Source: CAIKZZ01 sp035524495 | GTDB lineage: Bacteria; Pseudomonadota; Gammaproteobacteria; Steroidobacterales; Steroidobacteraceae | Direction of reading: 5' to 3' | Length of the DNA stretch: 64,000 nt | Assembly: GCA_035524495.1 (NCBI GenBank) | Contig: DATKOR010000078.1 | Location: forward strand, 28,213-92,212 | Shown here: positions 43,140 to 53,331 of the stretch, in pieces | How the letters are laid out: each line of letters begins with the position of its first letter | Numbering within the stretch: position 1 is the stretch's first letter | The notes under the pieces: generated by a model | The model's database searches: none | Told to the model about the DNA's origin: nothing | What the model saw: the letters and a program-made list of their open reading frames with translations, nothing else | Made by a program: the position numbers and the translations under genes

Positions 43140-44524
43140 GCGGGTCCGCGCTCGGCGAGGCCGTCGAGGAAGCGGCCGAGCGCACCGCCGTCGCAGTGCG
43201 CGACGTTGAAGCGCCAGTACGGCGTCGCGCGCCCGTCGGGACGGAAGAGCTCCCCGGGGGCCAGCAGCACGCCGGCGGCGACCGCTGCGCGCCACAGGCG
43301 CCCGACCGTTTCGCGCGAGCGCAGGCGCCCCCACACGAACATGCCGGCCGCCGGCCGGAACGCGAGCTCGACGCCGTGGCCGAGCAGCGCAGCCTGCACG
43401 CGCTGCTGGGTTGTCGCGAGTCGCCGGCGCAGCGCCTCGAGGTGGCGCCGGTAGTGCGGCTGCATCATGACCTCGAGCACGAGGCGCTCGGCGAGCTCGC
43501 TCGAGGCGAGCGCCGACAGCGCCTTCAGCCGGGCGAGCCGTGGCGCCGCCTCGGGCGGGGCGACGACATAGCCGACGCGCAGCGTCGGCGAGATCGCCTT
43601 CGAGATCGAGGAGACGTAGACGACGCGCCGGCACTGGTCGAGCGTCGCGAGCGTCATCGCCGGCGTCGGCGCGAGGTCGGCGAAGATGTCGTCCTCGACG
43701 ACCAGCAAGCCGTGGCGCTCGGCGAGCTCGAGCACGCGGCGCGCGACCGGCAGCTCGGTCGTCGTGCCGGTCGGGTTCTGCAGCGTCGTGTTGGTGAACA
43801 GCGCGCGCACCGGCCGGCGCTTCAGCGCCGCGGCGAGCGCATCGGCATCCGGCCCGTTCGCGAGGCGCGGGATCCCGACCAGCCTGACGCCGCGCGCGCG
43901 CAGCAACTCGAGCGTCGGCGGGTAGCCCGGATCCTCGACGGCGACCCGGTCGCCCGGCGACAACAGCGCCCGCACGATCAGGTCGAGCGCCTGGCTCGCG
44001 CCCTGGGTCAGCAGCAGCTGGTCGGTGGAGAGCGCGAGTCCGCGGCTCGCGAGCTGCGTCGCGAAGTGGGCGCGCAGCGCCTCGAGCCCGAGCGGCGAGC
44101 CGTAGCCGTCGGTCGGCAGCGGCCGGCGCGCGAGGCTGCGCAGTCCCGCGCGGATGCCGTCGCCGTACTGCCACGCCGCCGGCAGCCAGCCGCCGCCGGC
44201 GTCGACGAGGATCGGCTGGGCGCGCGCCTCGAGGCGGCGCTCCCAGAGCGCGTCGGCGGTGGCACTCGCGGACCGCGGCGGAGGCGCCGGGCGGGGGCCG
44301 GCGACGAAGTAGCCGCTGCCGCGCCGCGCCTCGATGAGGCCGGCGGCGGTCAGCACGTTGTAGACCTCGGCGGCCGTGAAGGCGCTGACGCCGCGCTCGC
44401 GGGCGAGACGCCGCACCGACGGCAGCGCCATGCCGGCGGCCAGGCCGCCGGAGGCGATCTGCGCCCGCAGCTCCTCGACCAGGCGGGCGCGCAGCGAGCG
44501 CGGACCAGAGATCTGTACTGCCAT
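43136..44524 (-). CDS. MocR/GabR-type GntR regulator with aminotransferase domain
   Basis: 462 residues from ATG at 44524. N-terminal winged helix ELRAQIASGGLAAGMALPSVRRLARERGVS and the linker GSGYFV are followed by a class I aminotransferase domain with PLP lysine in SSISKAISPTLRVGYVV. Such MocR proteins sense amino acids or PLP derivatives and control adjacent catabolic genes. It is divergent from a beta-alanine-type aminotransferase and MmsA, which it probably regulates. The start codon overlaps an A+T-rich dyad region, consistent with autoregulation. Confidence 0.92.
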   Translation of the reverse strand: MAVQISGPRSLRARLVEELRAQIASGGLAAGMALPSVRRLARERGVSAFTAAEVYNVLTAAGLIEARRGSGYFVAGPRPAPPPRSASATADALWERRLEARAQPILVDAGGGWLPAAWQYGDGIRAGLRSLARRPLPTDGYGSPLGLEALRAHFATQLASRGLALSTDQLLLTQGASQALDLIVRALLSPGDRVAVEDPGYPPTLELLRARGVRLVGIPRLANGPDADALAAALKRRPVRALFTNTTLQNPTGTTTELPVARRVLELAERHGLLVVEDDIFADLAPTPAMTLATLDQCRRVVYVSSISKAISPTLRVGYVVAPPEAAPRLARLKALSALASSELAERLVLEVMMQPHYRRHLEALRRRLATTQQRVQAALLGHGVELAFRPAAGMFVWGRLRSRETVGRLWRAAVAAGVLLAPGELFRPDGRATPYWRFNVAHCDGGALGRFLDGLAERGPA

Positions 44525-44542
44525 TGTAATCAATACAGTATA
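44513..44542. promoter_or_regulatory. MocR operator/promoter candidate
   Basis: In a G+C-rich gap this stretch is A+T-rich. CTGTA (44513-44517) and TACAG (44534-44538) form an inverted pair; ATTG-TAAT-CAAT (44523-44534) is a nested palindrome. AGTATA (44537-44542) reads as -10 TATACT on the minus strand, 12 bases before the mocR start. The position suits a repressor/autoregulator site; direct proof is absent. Confidence 0.4.
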
Positions 44543-44668
44543 GCGAAATTCGCCGGTCACCGTGTCTGGCCCCGTCCGGCCGATCGGCGCAGGCTGTCCA
44601 CCTGCGCGTCCCTGTGCGCGCGCCCTTCGACCCCGCATGTCCGGGCGCCGCCCGGCGAGGAGAGGCCC

Positions 44669-46015
44669 TTGAGCGCCGTCAGTCACCTGCACCCTGAGTC
44701 CCGCGAGGCCGAGCTGCGCGCCTGGTGGATGCCGTTCACGCACAACCGGATGTTCAAGGCGGCGCCCAGGCTGATCGCGTCGGCCAAGGGCTGCTACTTC
44801 ACGCTCGCCGACGGCCGGCGCGTCTTCGACTGCCTGTCGGGCCTGTGGTGCTCGCCGCTCGGCCACTCGCACCCGCGCGTCGTCGAGGCGGTCAAGCGCC
44901 AGGTCGAGACGCTCGACTACGCGCCGTCCTTCCAGATGGGCCACGAGCCTGCGTTTCACCTCGCGACGCGCATCGCGGCGCTCGCGGGCCGCCCGCAGGA
45001 CCGCGTGTTCTTCGTGAACTCCGGCTCCGAGGCCGTCGACACCGCGATCAAGATCGCCGTCGCCTACCACCGCGCCCGCGGCGAGGCCTCGCGCACCCGG
45101 ATCATCGGCCGCGAGCGCGGCTACCACGGCGTCGGCATGGGCGGCATCTCGGTCGGCGGCATGGTCGCGAACCGCAAGATGTTCGCATCGCTGATGATCA
45201 ACGGCGTCGACCACCTGCCGCACACCTACAACCCGAACGAGACGCGCTGGACGCGCGGCCAGCCGACCTGGGGCGCGCACCTCGCCGACGAGCTCGAGCG
45301 CCTCGTCGGCCTGCACGATGCCTCGACGATCGCCGCGGTGATCGTCGAGCCGATGCAGGGCTCGACCGGCGTCATCCCGCCGCCGAAGGGCTACCTCGAG
45401 CGGCTGCGCCAGATCTGCACCAAGCACGGCATCCTGCTGATCTTCGACGAGGTCATCACCGGCTTCGGTCGCCTCGGCACGCCGTTCGGCGCCGACTTCG
45501 TCGGCGTGCAGCCCGACCTCACGACGTTCGCGAAGGCGGTCAACAACGCGACGGTCCCGATGGGCGGCGTGATCGCCCGCGACGACATCTACCAGGCGTT
45601 CATGACGGGCCCGGCCCACATGATCGAGTTCGCGCACGGCTACACCTACTCGGCGCACCCGCTCGCGGTCGCCGCGAGCCACGCGACGCTCGACGTGATG
45701 GCGGACGAGAAGCTGATCGCGCGCGCCGCGGAGCTTGCGCCCGTGCTCGAGCAGAAGGTGCACTCGCTCAAGGGCGAGCCGCACGTCGTCGACATCCGCA
45801 ACCTCGGGCTCGCGGCCGGCATCGACCTCGCGCCGATCGACGGCCAGCCGGGCCTGCGCGCGATCAAGGTGTTCGAGCGGGCGCTCGACGAGGGCTTCCT
45901 GGTGCGCTTCAGCGGCGAGACGCTGGCGATCGCGCCGCCCTTCGTGAGCTCGGCGAGCGACGTCGAGGCGATCGTCGAGGGCGTGCGGCGCGCGCTGCGC
46001 GCCGTCCCGGCCTGA
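44669..46015 (+). CDS. Omega-amino acid:pyruvate aminotransferase (beta-alanine type), class III
   Basis: 448 residues from TTG at 44669 with GAGGAGAGG just before. Class III motifs: FDCLSGLWCSPLGHSHPRV, FFVNSGSEAVDTAIKIA, IGRERGYHGVGMGG, IFDEVITGFGRLG and PLP lysine in TTFAKAVNNATVPMGG. It would transfer the amino group from beta-alanine or taurine-like substrates to pyruvate. With MmsA just downstream (10 bases) this fits beta-alanine to malonate semialdehyde to acetyl-CoA. Confidence 0.92.
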   Translation: MSAVSHLHPESREAELRAWWMPFTHNRMFKAAPRLIASAKGCYFTLADGRRVFDCLSGLWCSPLGHSHPRVVEAVKRQVETLDYAPSFQMGHEPAFHLATRIAALAGRPQDRVFFVNSGSEAVDTAIKIAVAYHRARGEASRTRIIGRERGYHGVGMGGISVGGMVANRKMFASLMINGVDHLPHTYNPNETRWTRGQPTWGAHLADELERLVGLHDASTIAAVIVEPMQGSTGVIPPPKGYLERLRQICTKHGILLIFDEVITGFGRLGTPFGADFVGVQPDLTTFAKAVNNATVPMGGVIARDDIYQAFMTGPAHMIEFAHGYTYSAHPLAVAASHATLDVMADEKLIARAAELAPVLEQKVHSLKGEPHVVDIRNLGLAAGIDLAPIDGQPGLRAIKVFERALDEGFLVRFSGETLAIAPPFVSSASDVEAIVEGVRRALRAVPA

Positions 46016-46025
46016 GGAGTCAGCG

Positions 46026-47561
<1,536 letters not shown>

Positions 47562-47670
47562 TTGCGCCCTGACACGAAGTGATGGGGCGTCGGTGCCTTC
47601 CGGTGGTACCGTAAGCGCAACAGGATGATTGCGCGCGAAACCCGACGGAGCTAGTCTGTCCGAAACGGGT

Positions 47671-47686
47671 GTTGCGACGACGCAAC
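47671..47686. promoter_or_regulatory. Palindrome GTTGCG-N4-CGCAAC upstream of TonB receptor
   Basis: A perfect 6-4-6 inverted repeat located 92 bases before the TonB receptor start, in the 216-base gap after mmsA. No Rho-independent terminator is obvious in the gap. An operator for the receptor gene is plausible from position; the regulator is unknown. Confidence 0.3.
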
Positions 47687-47777
47687 GCATCTGCACGCAA
47701 CAGGGCTGGGGCTGCTGGTATCCGTTCGCGCGCGCGGCGGTGGCTCCTCGTCGCGGCGCGCACGACCGGAGCACCCC

Positions 47778-50027
47778 ATGAACCGCGGAACACCGCTCTG
47801 CATCGCCTTCTCGATCGCCATCGGCGCAACGCTCGGCATCGCCCGCGCCGACACCCCGCCGAGCAAGTCGACCGCCGAGCCCGGCAAGCTTGAGGACGTC
47901 ATCGTGACCGCTCAGCGGCGCGAGGAGTCGGCGCAGAACGTCGGCATCGCGCTCTCGGTGCTGTCGCCCGACACGCTGAGGGACACCGGCGTCGAGAAGG
48001 TCAACGACCTTCAGAATGTGACGCCGAGCCTCGAGGTCGAGCCCGCGTTCTCGAGCGGCCAGCCGCAATTCCGGCTGCGCGGCGTCGGCTTCATCGACTA
48101 CACCTCGAACAACACCGCCGCGGTCGGCGTCAGCGTCGACGAGGTGCCGCTGCGCTTTCCGATCCAGACGCAGGGCGCGCTGTTCGACCTCAGCCGCGTG
48201 GAGGTGCTGCGCGGCCCGCAGGGGACTCTCTACGGGCTCAACACCACCGGCGGCGCGGTCAACTTCATCATCAACCGCCCGACCGCCGAGACCCACGCCG
48301 GCGTCAGCGTCGACTACGGCTCCTTCGGCGCGCTCAGCGCCGAGGGCTTCGTATCGGGCTCGCTCGCGCCAGGCCTCTTCGGCCGGCTGTCGCTCGCGAC
48401 CGAGCAGGGCGGGGCGTGGCAGTGGAACCGCACGACCGGGCAGAAGCTCGGCGACAAGGACAAGATCAGCGGCCGCGCCCAGCTCGAGTGGCTGCCGACC
48501 TCGGGCGTCAGCGCGCGCCTGACGCTTTATTCCTCGATTGATAAGTCCGATGCGTATGGCACGCAGCTGATCGCGCCGTTCCAGCCCTCGCCGTACTCGC
48601 CGACGCCGCCCGGGCCGGTGATCCCCGCCGACACGAGCCCGTACGTCACCGGCTGGAGCCTGACGCCGGCGTTCGCGCAGACCGTCGGTATCTCGCCGAA
48701 CACCAAGCCCGGCGTCGACAACTCCAACAACGGCGCCAACCTGCATGTCAACGTCGACCTCGGCGCCGTCAAGCTCACGAGCATCACCTCTTTCGACAAG
48801 TTCGTGCGCCGCGAATTTGTCGACTGGGACGCGACGCAGTACGACGAGTCCGACGTCTACTTCCACGACGACGTCACGGTCTTCTCGGAGGAGGCGCGCC
48901 TCGCCTCGACCGGCGTTGGCCCCTTCAGCTGGGTCGCGGGCGTCTACTACGCGAACGACAAGCTGGTCGAGAACTTCTTCGGCGACTTCAGCGCGATCTA
49001 CGGTGCCTCGGCGCTGACCAACTACACGCAGTTCAGCCATTCGCTCGGTCTGTTCGCGCAGGGCACCTACCAGTTCACGGACCGCCTGAAGGGCATCCTC
49101 GGCGTGCGGCCGGACCGCGAGACGCGGGACCTCGAGAACCTGCAGACGCTGTTCGGCGGCGGCGTCGCGTCCGGCCCCGAGTCGCAGTCGATCGAGAGCA
49201 CCAACGTCTCCGGCAAGGCCGAACTCGACTTCGAGGTCCAGAAGGGCACGCTCGTCTACGGCAGCATCAGCCGCGGCGTGAAATCCGGCGGCTTCACCGC
49301 CCACAACCTGACGGCGGCGAGCCCGCCGTTCGCGCCCGAGAAGCTGCTCGCCTACGAACTCGGCATCAAAGCGGATGTGACGCCGGCATTTCGCGTGAAC
49401 GGTGCGCTCTTCTATTACGACTACACTGATCAGCAGGTGCTGTCGAAGTTCCTGACGCTGAACGGCTACATTGGCTCGTTCATCAACGCGCCGAAGTCAC
49501 ACATCGAGGGCGGCGAGGCCGAGATCACCTGGGCGCCGGGCAACGGCTTCGAGCTCTCACAGTACCTCGGCTACAAGGAAGGCAAGTACACGGCCGACGT
49601 CTTCAACAGCAACGGCTCGAACTTCAACGGCCGCGACATCGACTTCCCGAAGCTGAGCTACGGCGGCGAGATCGCCTACGGCCTCCCGATCGGCGGCTAC
49701 CGGCTGCGCGGCGAAATCAACTACAGCTACCACGACAATTACGACCAGGTGTTCCTGCTTGAGACCGCGGATGCGACCGGCCACCTGCAGGGTCCGCCAC
49801 AGTTCCAGATCGACTCGTACTGGCTCGCGAACGCGAGCATCGCGCTGTCGCCGGACTCGGGTAAGTCCTGGAGCGTCTCGATCTGGGTGCACAACGTCAC
49901 GAATCAGCGCTACTTCCTGACGAAGAACTTCTTCCTGACGAGTCCGACGCCGCCGGTGTTCAGCAATAACATCGGCGCCGCTGGCCAGCCGATCACGGCT
50001 GGCCTGCACTTCGACTGGTCGTTCTGA
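47778..50027 (+). CDS. TonB-dependent outer-membrane receptor
   Basis: 749 residues. Signal peptide (LCIAFSIAIGATLGIARA), then EDVIVTAQRREESAQNV, plug motifs RLRGVGF, LFDLSRVEVLRGPQGTLYGLN and GAVNFIINRP, and a barrel ending AGLHFDWSF. Length and domain order fit siderophore/other ligand receptors. It follows the beta-alanine genes after 216 bases and precedes an alpha/beta hydrolase by 8 bases, which may act on the imported ligand. Confidence 0.93.
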   Translation: MNRGTPLCIAFSIAIGATLGIARADTPPSKSTAEPGKLEDVIVTAQRREESAQNVGIALSVLSPDTLRDTGVEKVNDLQNVTPSLEVEPAFSSGQPQFRLRGVGFIDYTSNNTAAVGVSVDEVPLRFPIQTQGALFDLSRVEVLRGPQGTLYGLNTTGGAVNFIINRPTAETHAGVSVDYGSFGALSAEGFVSGSLAPGLFGRLSLATEQGGAWQWNRTTGQKLGDKDKISGRAQLEWLPTSGVSARLTLYSSIDKSDAYGTQLIAPFQPSPYSPTPPGPVIPADTSPYVTGWSLTPAFAQTVGISPNTKPGVDNSNNGANLHVNVDLGAVKLTSITSFDKFVRREFVDWDATQYDESDVYFHDDVTVFSEEARLASTGVGPFSWVAGVYYANDKLVENFFGDFSAIYGASALTNYTQFSHSLGLFAQGTYQFTDRLKGILGVRPDRETRDLENLQTLFGGGVASGPESQSIESTNVSGKAELDFEVQKGTLVYGSISRGVKSGGFTAHNLTAASPPFAPEKLLAYELGIKADVTPAFRVNGALFYYDYTDQQVLSKFLTLNGYIGSFINAPKSHIEGGEAEITWAPGNGFELSQYLGYKEGKYTADVFNSNGSNFNGRDIDFPKLSYGGEIAYGLPIGGYRLRGEINYSYHDNYDQVFLLETADATGHLQGPPQFQIDSYWLANASIALSPDSGKSWSVSIWVHNVTNQRYFLTKNFFLTSPTPPVFSNNIGAAGQPITAGLHFDWSF

Positions 50028-50035
50028 GGGAGCGC

Positions 50036-50995
50036 GTGGTGCGGCGCGGACTGATGATCGCGCTCGTGGTAGTGGTCGCGGTCGTCGCCGCGGCCTGGCT
50101 CGCGCTGCGCGGCCCGGACATCCCGTACGCGACGCTCGAGGCGCGCTACGGCGGCACGAAGTCCGGCTATCTCGACGTGCCCGGGGGCCTGCGGCTCCAC
50201 TACCAGGCGAGCGGCCCGGCCGGGACGCCGCCGCTCGTGCTGCTGCACGGCTACGGCGACTCCTTCACCACGTGGGACCAGTGGCTGCCGGCGCTCGCGA
50301 CCGAGTACCGCGTGATCACGCTCGACCTCCCGGGCCATGGCCTCACGCGCGCGCCGGAGGGCTACGTGCTGAGCGCGCCGGGCCTCGTTGCCGCGGTCGA
50401 TGCGCTCGCGACCGGGCTCGACCTCCCGCGGTTCGCGCTGGCCGGCAACTCGATGGGCGGCGGCGTCGCGTGGCATTACGCGCTCGCGCACCCCGAGCGG
50501 CTGTCGGCGCTGATCCTCGTCGATGCGGCCGGCTGGCCGCTGCCGCCGCCCGACAAGCTCCCGCTTGCGTTCCGGATCCTGCAGTACTCGGCCGGCCGCT
50601 GGCTGCTCGCGCACATCGACAACCGGCCGCTGATCGAGGACGGCCTCAAGAAGGACGTCTACGACCCCGCGGTGATCACCAAGGCCCTCGTCGATCGCTG
50701 GGCGGAGCTGCAGCGGGCGCCCGGGCACCGCGCGATCCTGATGTCGCCGGACTTCCGCTCACTCAGCGATGCCTCGACCGAGAAGCTCGCCGCGATCCAC
50801 GTGCCGACGCTCGTGCTGCACGGCGAGGCGGACGCGCTGGTCCCGGTCGAGAGCGGCCGGCGCTTCGCGAGCGCGATCGAAGGCGCGCGACTGATCACCT
50901 ACCCGAAGGTCGGGCACCTGCCGCAGATCGAGATCCCGGCGCGCTCCGCCGCGGACGTCGCGGCGTTCCTCAGGGACGCGGCCGCCCGGCCCTAG
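50036..50995 (+). CDS. Alpha/beta hydrolase with N-terminal membrane anchor
   Basis: 319 residues from GTG at 50036. One N-terminal hydrophobic helix, then HGYGDSFTTWDQWLPALA, nucleophile elbow ALAGNSMGGG (Ser), the acid in LHGEADALVP and catalytic His in KVGHLPQIE. Substrate unknown; esterase or lactonase are possible. Only 8 bases after the TonB receptor, so probably one transcript. Stops against the TPR gene at CTAG. Confidence 0.9.
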   Translation: MVRRGLMIALVVVVAVVAAAWLALRGPDIPYATLEARYGGTKSGYLDVPGGLRLHYQASGPAGTPPLVLLHGYGDSFTTWDQWLPALATEYRVITLDLPGHGLTRAPEGYVLSAPGLVAAVDALATGLDLPRFALAGNSMGGGVAWHYALAHPERLSALILVDAAGWPLPPPDKLPLAFRILQYSAGRWLLAHIDNRPLIEDGLKKDVYDPAVITKALVDRWAELQRAPGHRAILMSPDFRSLSDASTEKLAAIHVPTLVLHGEADALVPVESGRRFASAIEGARLITYPKVGHLPQIEIPARSAADVAAFLRDAAARP

Positions 50996-52347
50996 CGGCG
51001 CGCCCGCGCGGCCGCCTCGGCGGCCTGCGCCGGGAGCCCGAGCTCGGCGTAGAGCGCGGCGAGCCGCCGGTTGAGCGGCACGCCGTCGGGCTCGAAACGC
51101 CGGCGTTCCTCGAGGAGCTGCTGGGCGGCGACGCGGGCGCCCGTGCGCAGCAGGCTGTCGAGGTAGATCTGCTGGAAGAGGTCGCGCTGCGCGTGGCTGC
51201 CGCCGACCTCGATCATCCGGCCGAGCGTCGGTCCGAGCGCGCGGCGCGCCGTCGCATGGTCGCCGCGCGCGTGCGCGAGCAGCCCGTGCGCGGCCGGCAG
51301 CGCCACCTCGGCCCAGGTCGCCTGCAGCGGGCCCGGCGCGCTCGCGGCACGTGCCGCGACCGCGGCCAGCAGCGCATCGGCCTCGGGGCGCTCGGCGCGC
51401 GCGAGGCCGTAGAGGTACTGCAGCGTCAGGAAGGGCTCGACCGTGTCGGCGTGGCGCGCCTTCAGGTGCTCGCCGAGCGAGTGCCAGCGCGTGCCGACGG
51501 GATGGCCCGCGAGCTCGAGGCGCGCAAGCAGCGACACCGCCCCCACCTGGTCCTGCGAGTAGTTGCGGTCGCGCGCCCACACGTGCGCGTCGTAGATCGC
51601 GAGCGCGTCCTCGCCGCGGCCCTCCGAGATATAGAAGAGCGCGAGGTGCCACCAGTTGTGGGTGTCCATGAACGAAGTGAGCCCGGCCCAGGTGTGCGAC
51701 ACGGACTCGAGGAAGCCGATGCCCTCGAGGATGCGTCCTTGCGTCAGCATCACGTGCGCGAGCGCGTGCTGCGCCCAGGGCTCGCGCGGCAGCATCGCAA
51801 GCGCGCGGCGCGCCGCGGCCTCCGCATCCCCGAGCAGGTGGCACTGCTCGTAGGCGAACGCGAGCATGCCGTGCAGCTGCGCGACGTCGCCGGCTGACGG
51901 CAGCGCCGCGAGCGCGATCCTGAGCATCTCGGGGCTCGCGCCGCGGTTGAAGTTGAAGTACTGGTGGAGCTTGAGCGCCGCGAGGTCCCGGGGCGCCTGC
52001 GCGAGCATGGCCTCGGCACGGGCGATGGCGGAGTCGACATCGCCCCCGGCCCAGGCCCGGAGCAGCTCGGTCGCGAGCTGCTCGCGCCGCGTCGCACCGG
52101 GGCTCGCCGCGGTGGCCCGGGCAAGGTAGGTGGCGGCGCGCGCCGGCGCCTCGGGCGACTCGAGGAACATCCACAACCACCCGGCGTAGGCGTTCACGAG
52201 GCAGCTCGCGGGATCGGCATCGGCGGCCGCGACGATGCGCAGCATGCGCTGCTCGTAGCCGAGGAAGCCGCCGACGAAGTCGTCGATCGCGGCGAGCGTC
52301 GCGGCCGACGTCGGGCTCAGCGCATTACCGAGGTAGTCGTGCGGCAT
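50992..52347 (-). CDS. TTC38-like tetratricopeptide-repeat protein
   Basis: 451 residues of alpha-helical repeats. Motifs LKLHQYFNFNRG, HGMLAFAYEQCHLL, PWAQHALAHVMLTQGR and SFMDTHNWWHLALFYI are characteristic of the TTC38 family, whose biochemical role is unknown. No signal peptide, so probably cytoplasmic. Lies 15 bases downstream of the EamA transporter gene, likely co-transcribed. Confidence 0.85.
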   Translation of the reverse strand: MPHDYLGNALSPTSAATLAAIDDFVGGFLGYEQRMLRIVAAADADPASCLVNAYAGWLWMFLESPEAPARAATYLARATAASPGATRREQLATELLRAWAGGDVDSAIARAEAMLAQAPRDLAALKLHQYFNFNRGASPEMLRIALAALPSAGDVAQLHGMLAFAYEQCHLLGDAEAAARRALAMLPREPWAQHALAHVMLTQGRILEGIGFLESVSHTWAGLTSFMDTHNWWHLALFYISEGRGEDALAIYDAHVWARDRNYSQDQVGAVSLLARLELAGHPVGTRWHSLGEHLKARHADTVEPFLTLQYLYGLARAERPEADALLAAVAARAASAPGPLQATWAEVALPAAHGLLAHARGDHATARRALGPTLGRMIEVGGSHAQRDLFQQIYLDSLLRTGARVAAQQLLEERRRFEPDGVPLNRRLAALYAELGLPAQAAEAAARARR

Positions 52348-52362
52348 CGGCGGCCGGCCCGC

Positions 52363-53244
52363 TCACGGCGGGCACAGGATCATCCCGGCGATGATCGCGG
52401 CGATGCAGGCGTACTGCAGCACGCTGATGCGCTCCTTGAGGACGATCGCCGCGAAGGCGATCGTCACGACGGGGTAGGCGGCGGTCAGCGGCGTCACGAT
52501 CGAGAGCTGCCCGTAGCGCGTCGCGGTCAGGACGCCGATGTTGCCGCCTGCCATCATGCCCATCGGCACGAGCGCGTGCGCGTACTCGCGCAGCGAGTGC
52601 GGGCCGTGGCGGCCCTTGAGCCAGCCGTAGATACCGAGCGTCAGCACGCCGCCGATCGTGCTCGAGACGAGCACGTTGATTTCGTTCGCCGCCGGCAGCG
52701 AATAGGCGTGCTTCAGGATCGTGCCCGAGGTCGCCCAGCACATGAGCGCGAAGAACGCGAGCGGGATCCAGCGCCGGCCCTGGACGCGCCCGTCGCCGCC
52801 GCCCGGCGACCAGGAGAGGCCGATGCAGCCGCCGATCACGAGCACGACGGCGACGTACTGCATCGCGTTCAGCTGCTCGCCGAGGAAGAAGTGCGCGAAC
52901 ACGATCGTCAGCGCCGGGTAGGCCGCCGACAGCGTGCCGACAATCGTGATTGGCCCCGCGATGATCGACTCGAAGTACAGGATCCAGCCGGTGCCGTCGA
53001 ACATGTAGGCGACGACGCCGGTCTCGAGGAACTCGCGGCCTGCGGGGGCGAGCAGCGGCGGGTGGTCGTGGGTGACGAACCAGAGCGCGTTGCCGACGAC
53101 GTTGGCGAGCAGGTAGTAGAGGCAGAAGCGCGCCGGCGAGACCTCGCCGATGTACTTCTTGACGAGTCCCTGACCGATGCCGTACAGGAACAGCGCGACC
53201 AGCGACGGGGTCAGCCAGACGTAGAGCGGCGATGCGGCGGGCAT
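52363..53244 (-). CDS. EamA/DMT-superfamily transporter
   Basis: 293 residues from ATG at 53244 (a start 12 codons earlier exists). About ten membrane helices in two halves; second-half PVVTIAFAAIVLKERIS is typical of EamA. Substrate unknown. Divergent from an aldehyde dehydrogenase gene with 87 bases between starts; the TTC38-like gene follows. Confidence 0.87.
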   Translation of the reverse strand: MPAASPLYVWLTPSLVALFLYGIGQGLVKKYIGEVSPARFCLYYLLANVVGNALWFVTHDHPPLLAPAGREFLETGVVAYMFDGTGWILYFESIIAGPITIVGTLSAAYPALTIVFAHFFLGEQLNAMQYVAVVLVIGGCIGLSWSPGGGDGRVQGRRWIPLAFFALMCWATSGTILKHAYSLPAANEINVLVSSTIGGVLTLGIYGWLKGRHGPHSLREYAHALVPMGMMAGGNIGVLTATRYGQLSIVTPLTAAYPVVTIAFAAIVLKERISVLQYACIAAIIAGMILCPP

Positions 53245-53331
53245 CGCCCATTCTGCCGTGCCAGGCGCGGCGCGCGCCACTCACAGCGCTCAGGCATCAT
53301 AGTCGCCCGCGAACGACGGGGAGGGCGCGGC

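Noticed and set aside
47562..47670. Terminator after mmsA from CGCCC/GGGCG pairing
   Set aside because: The potential stem is short with a long loop and is not followed by a T-tract.
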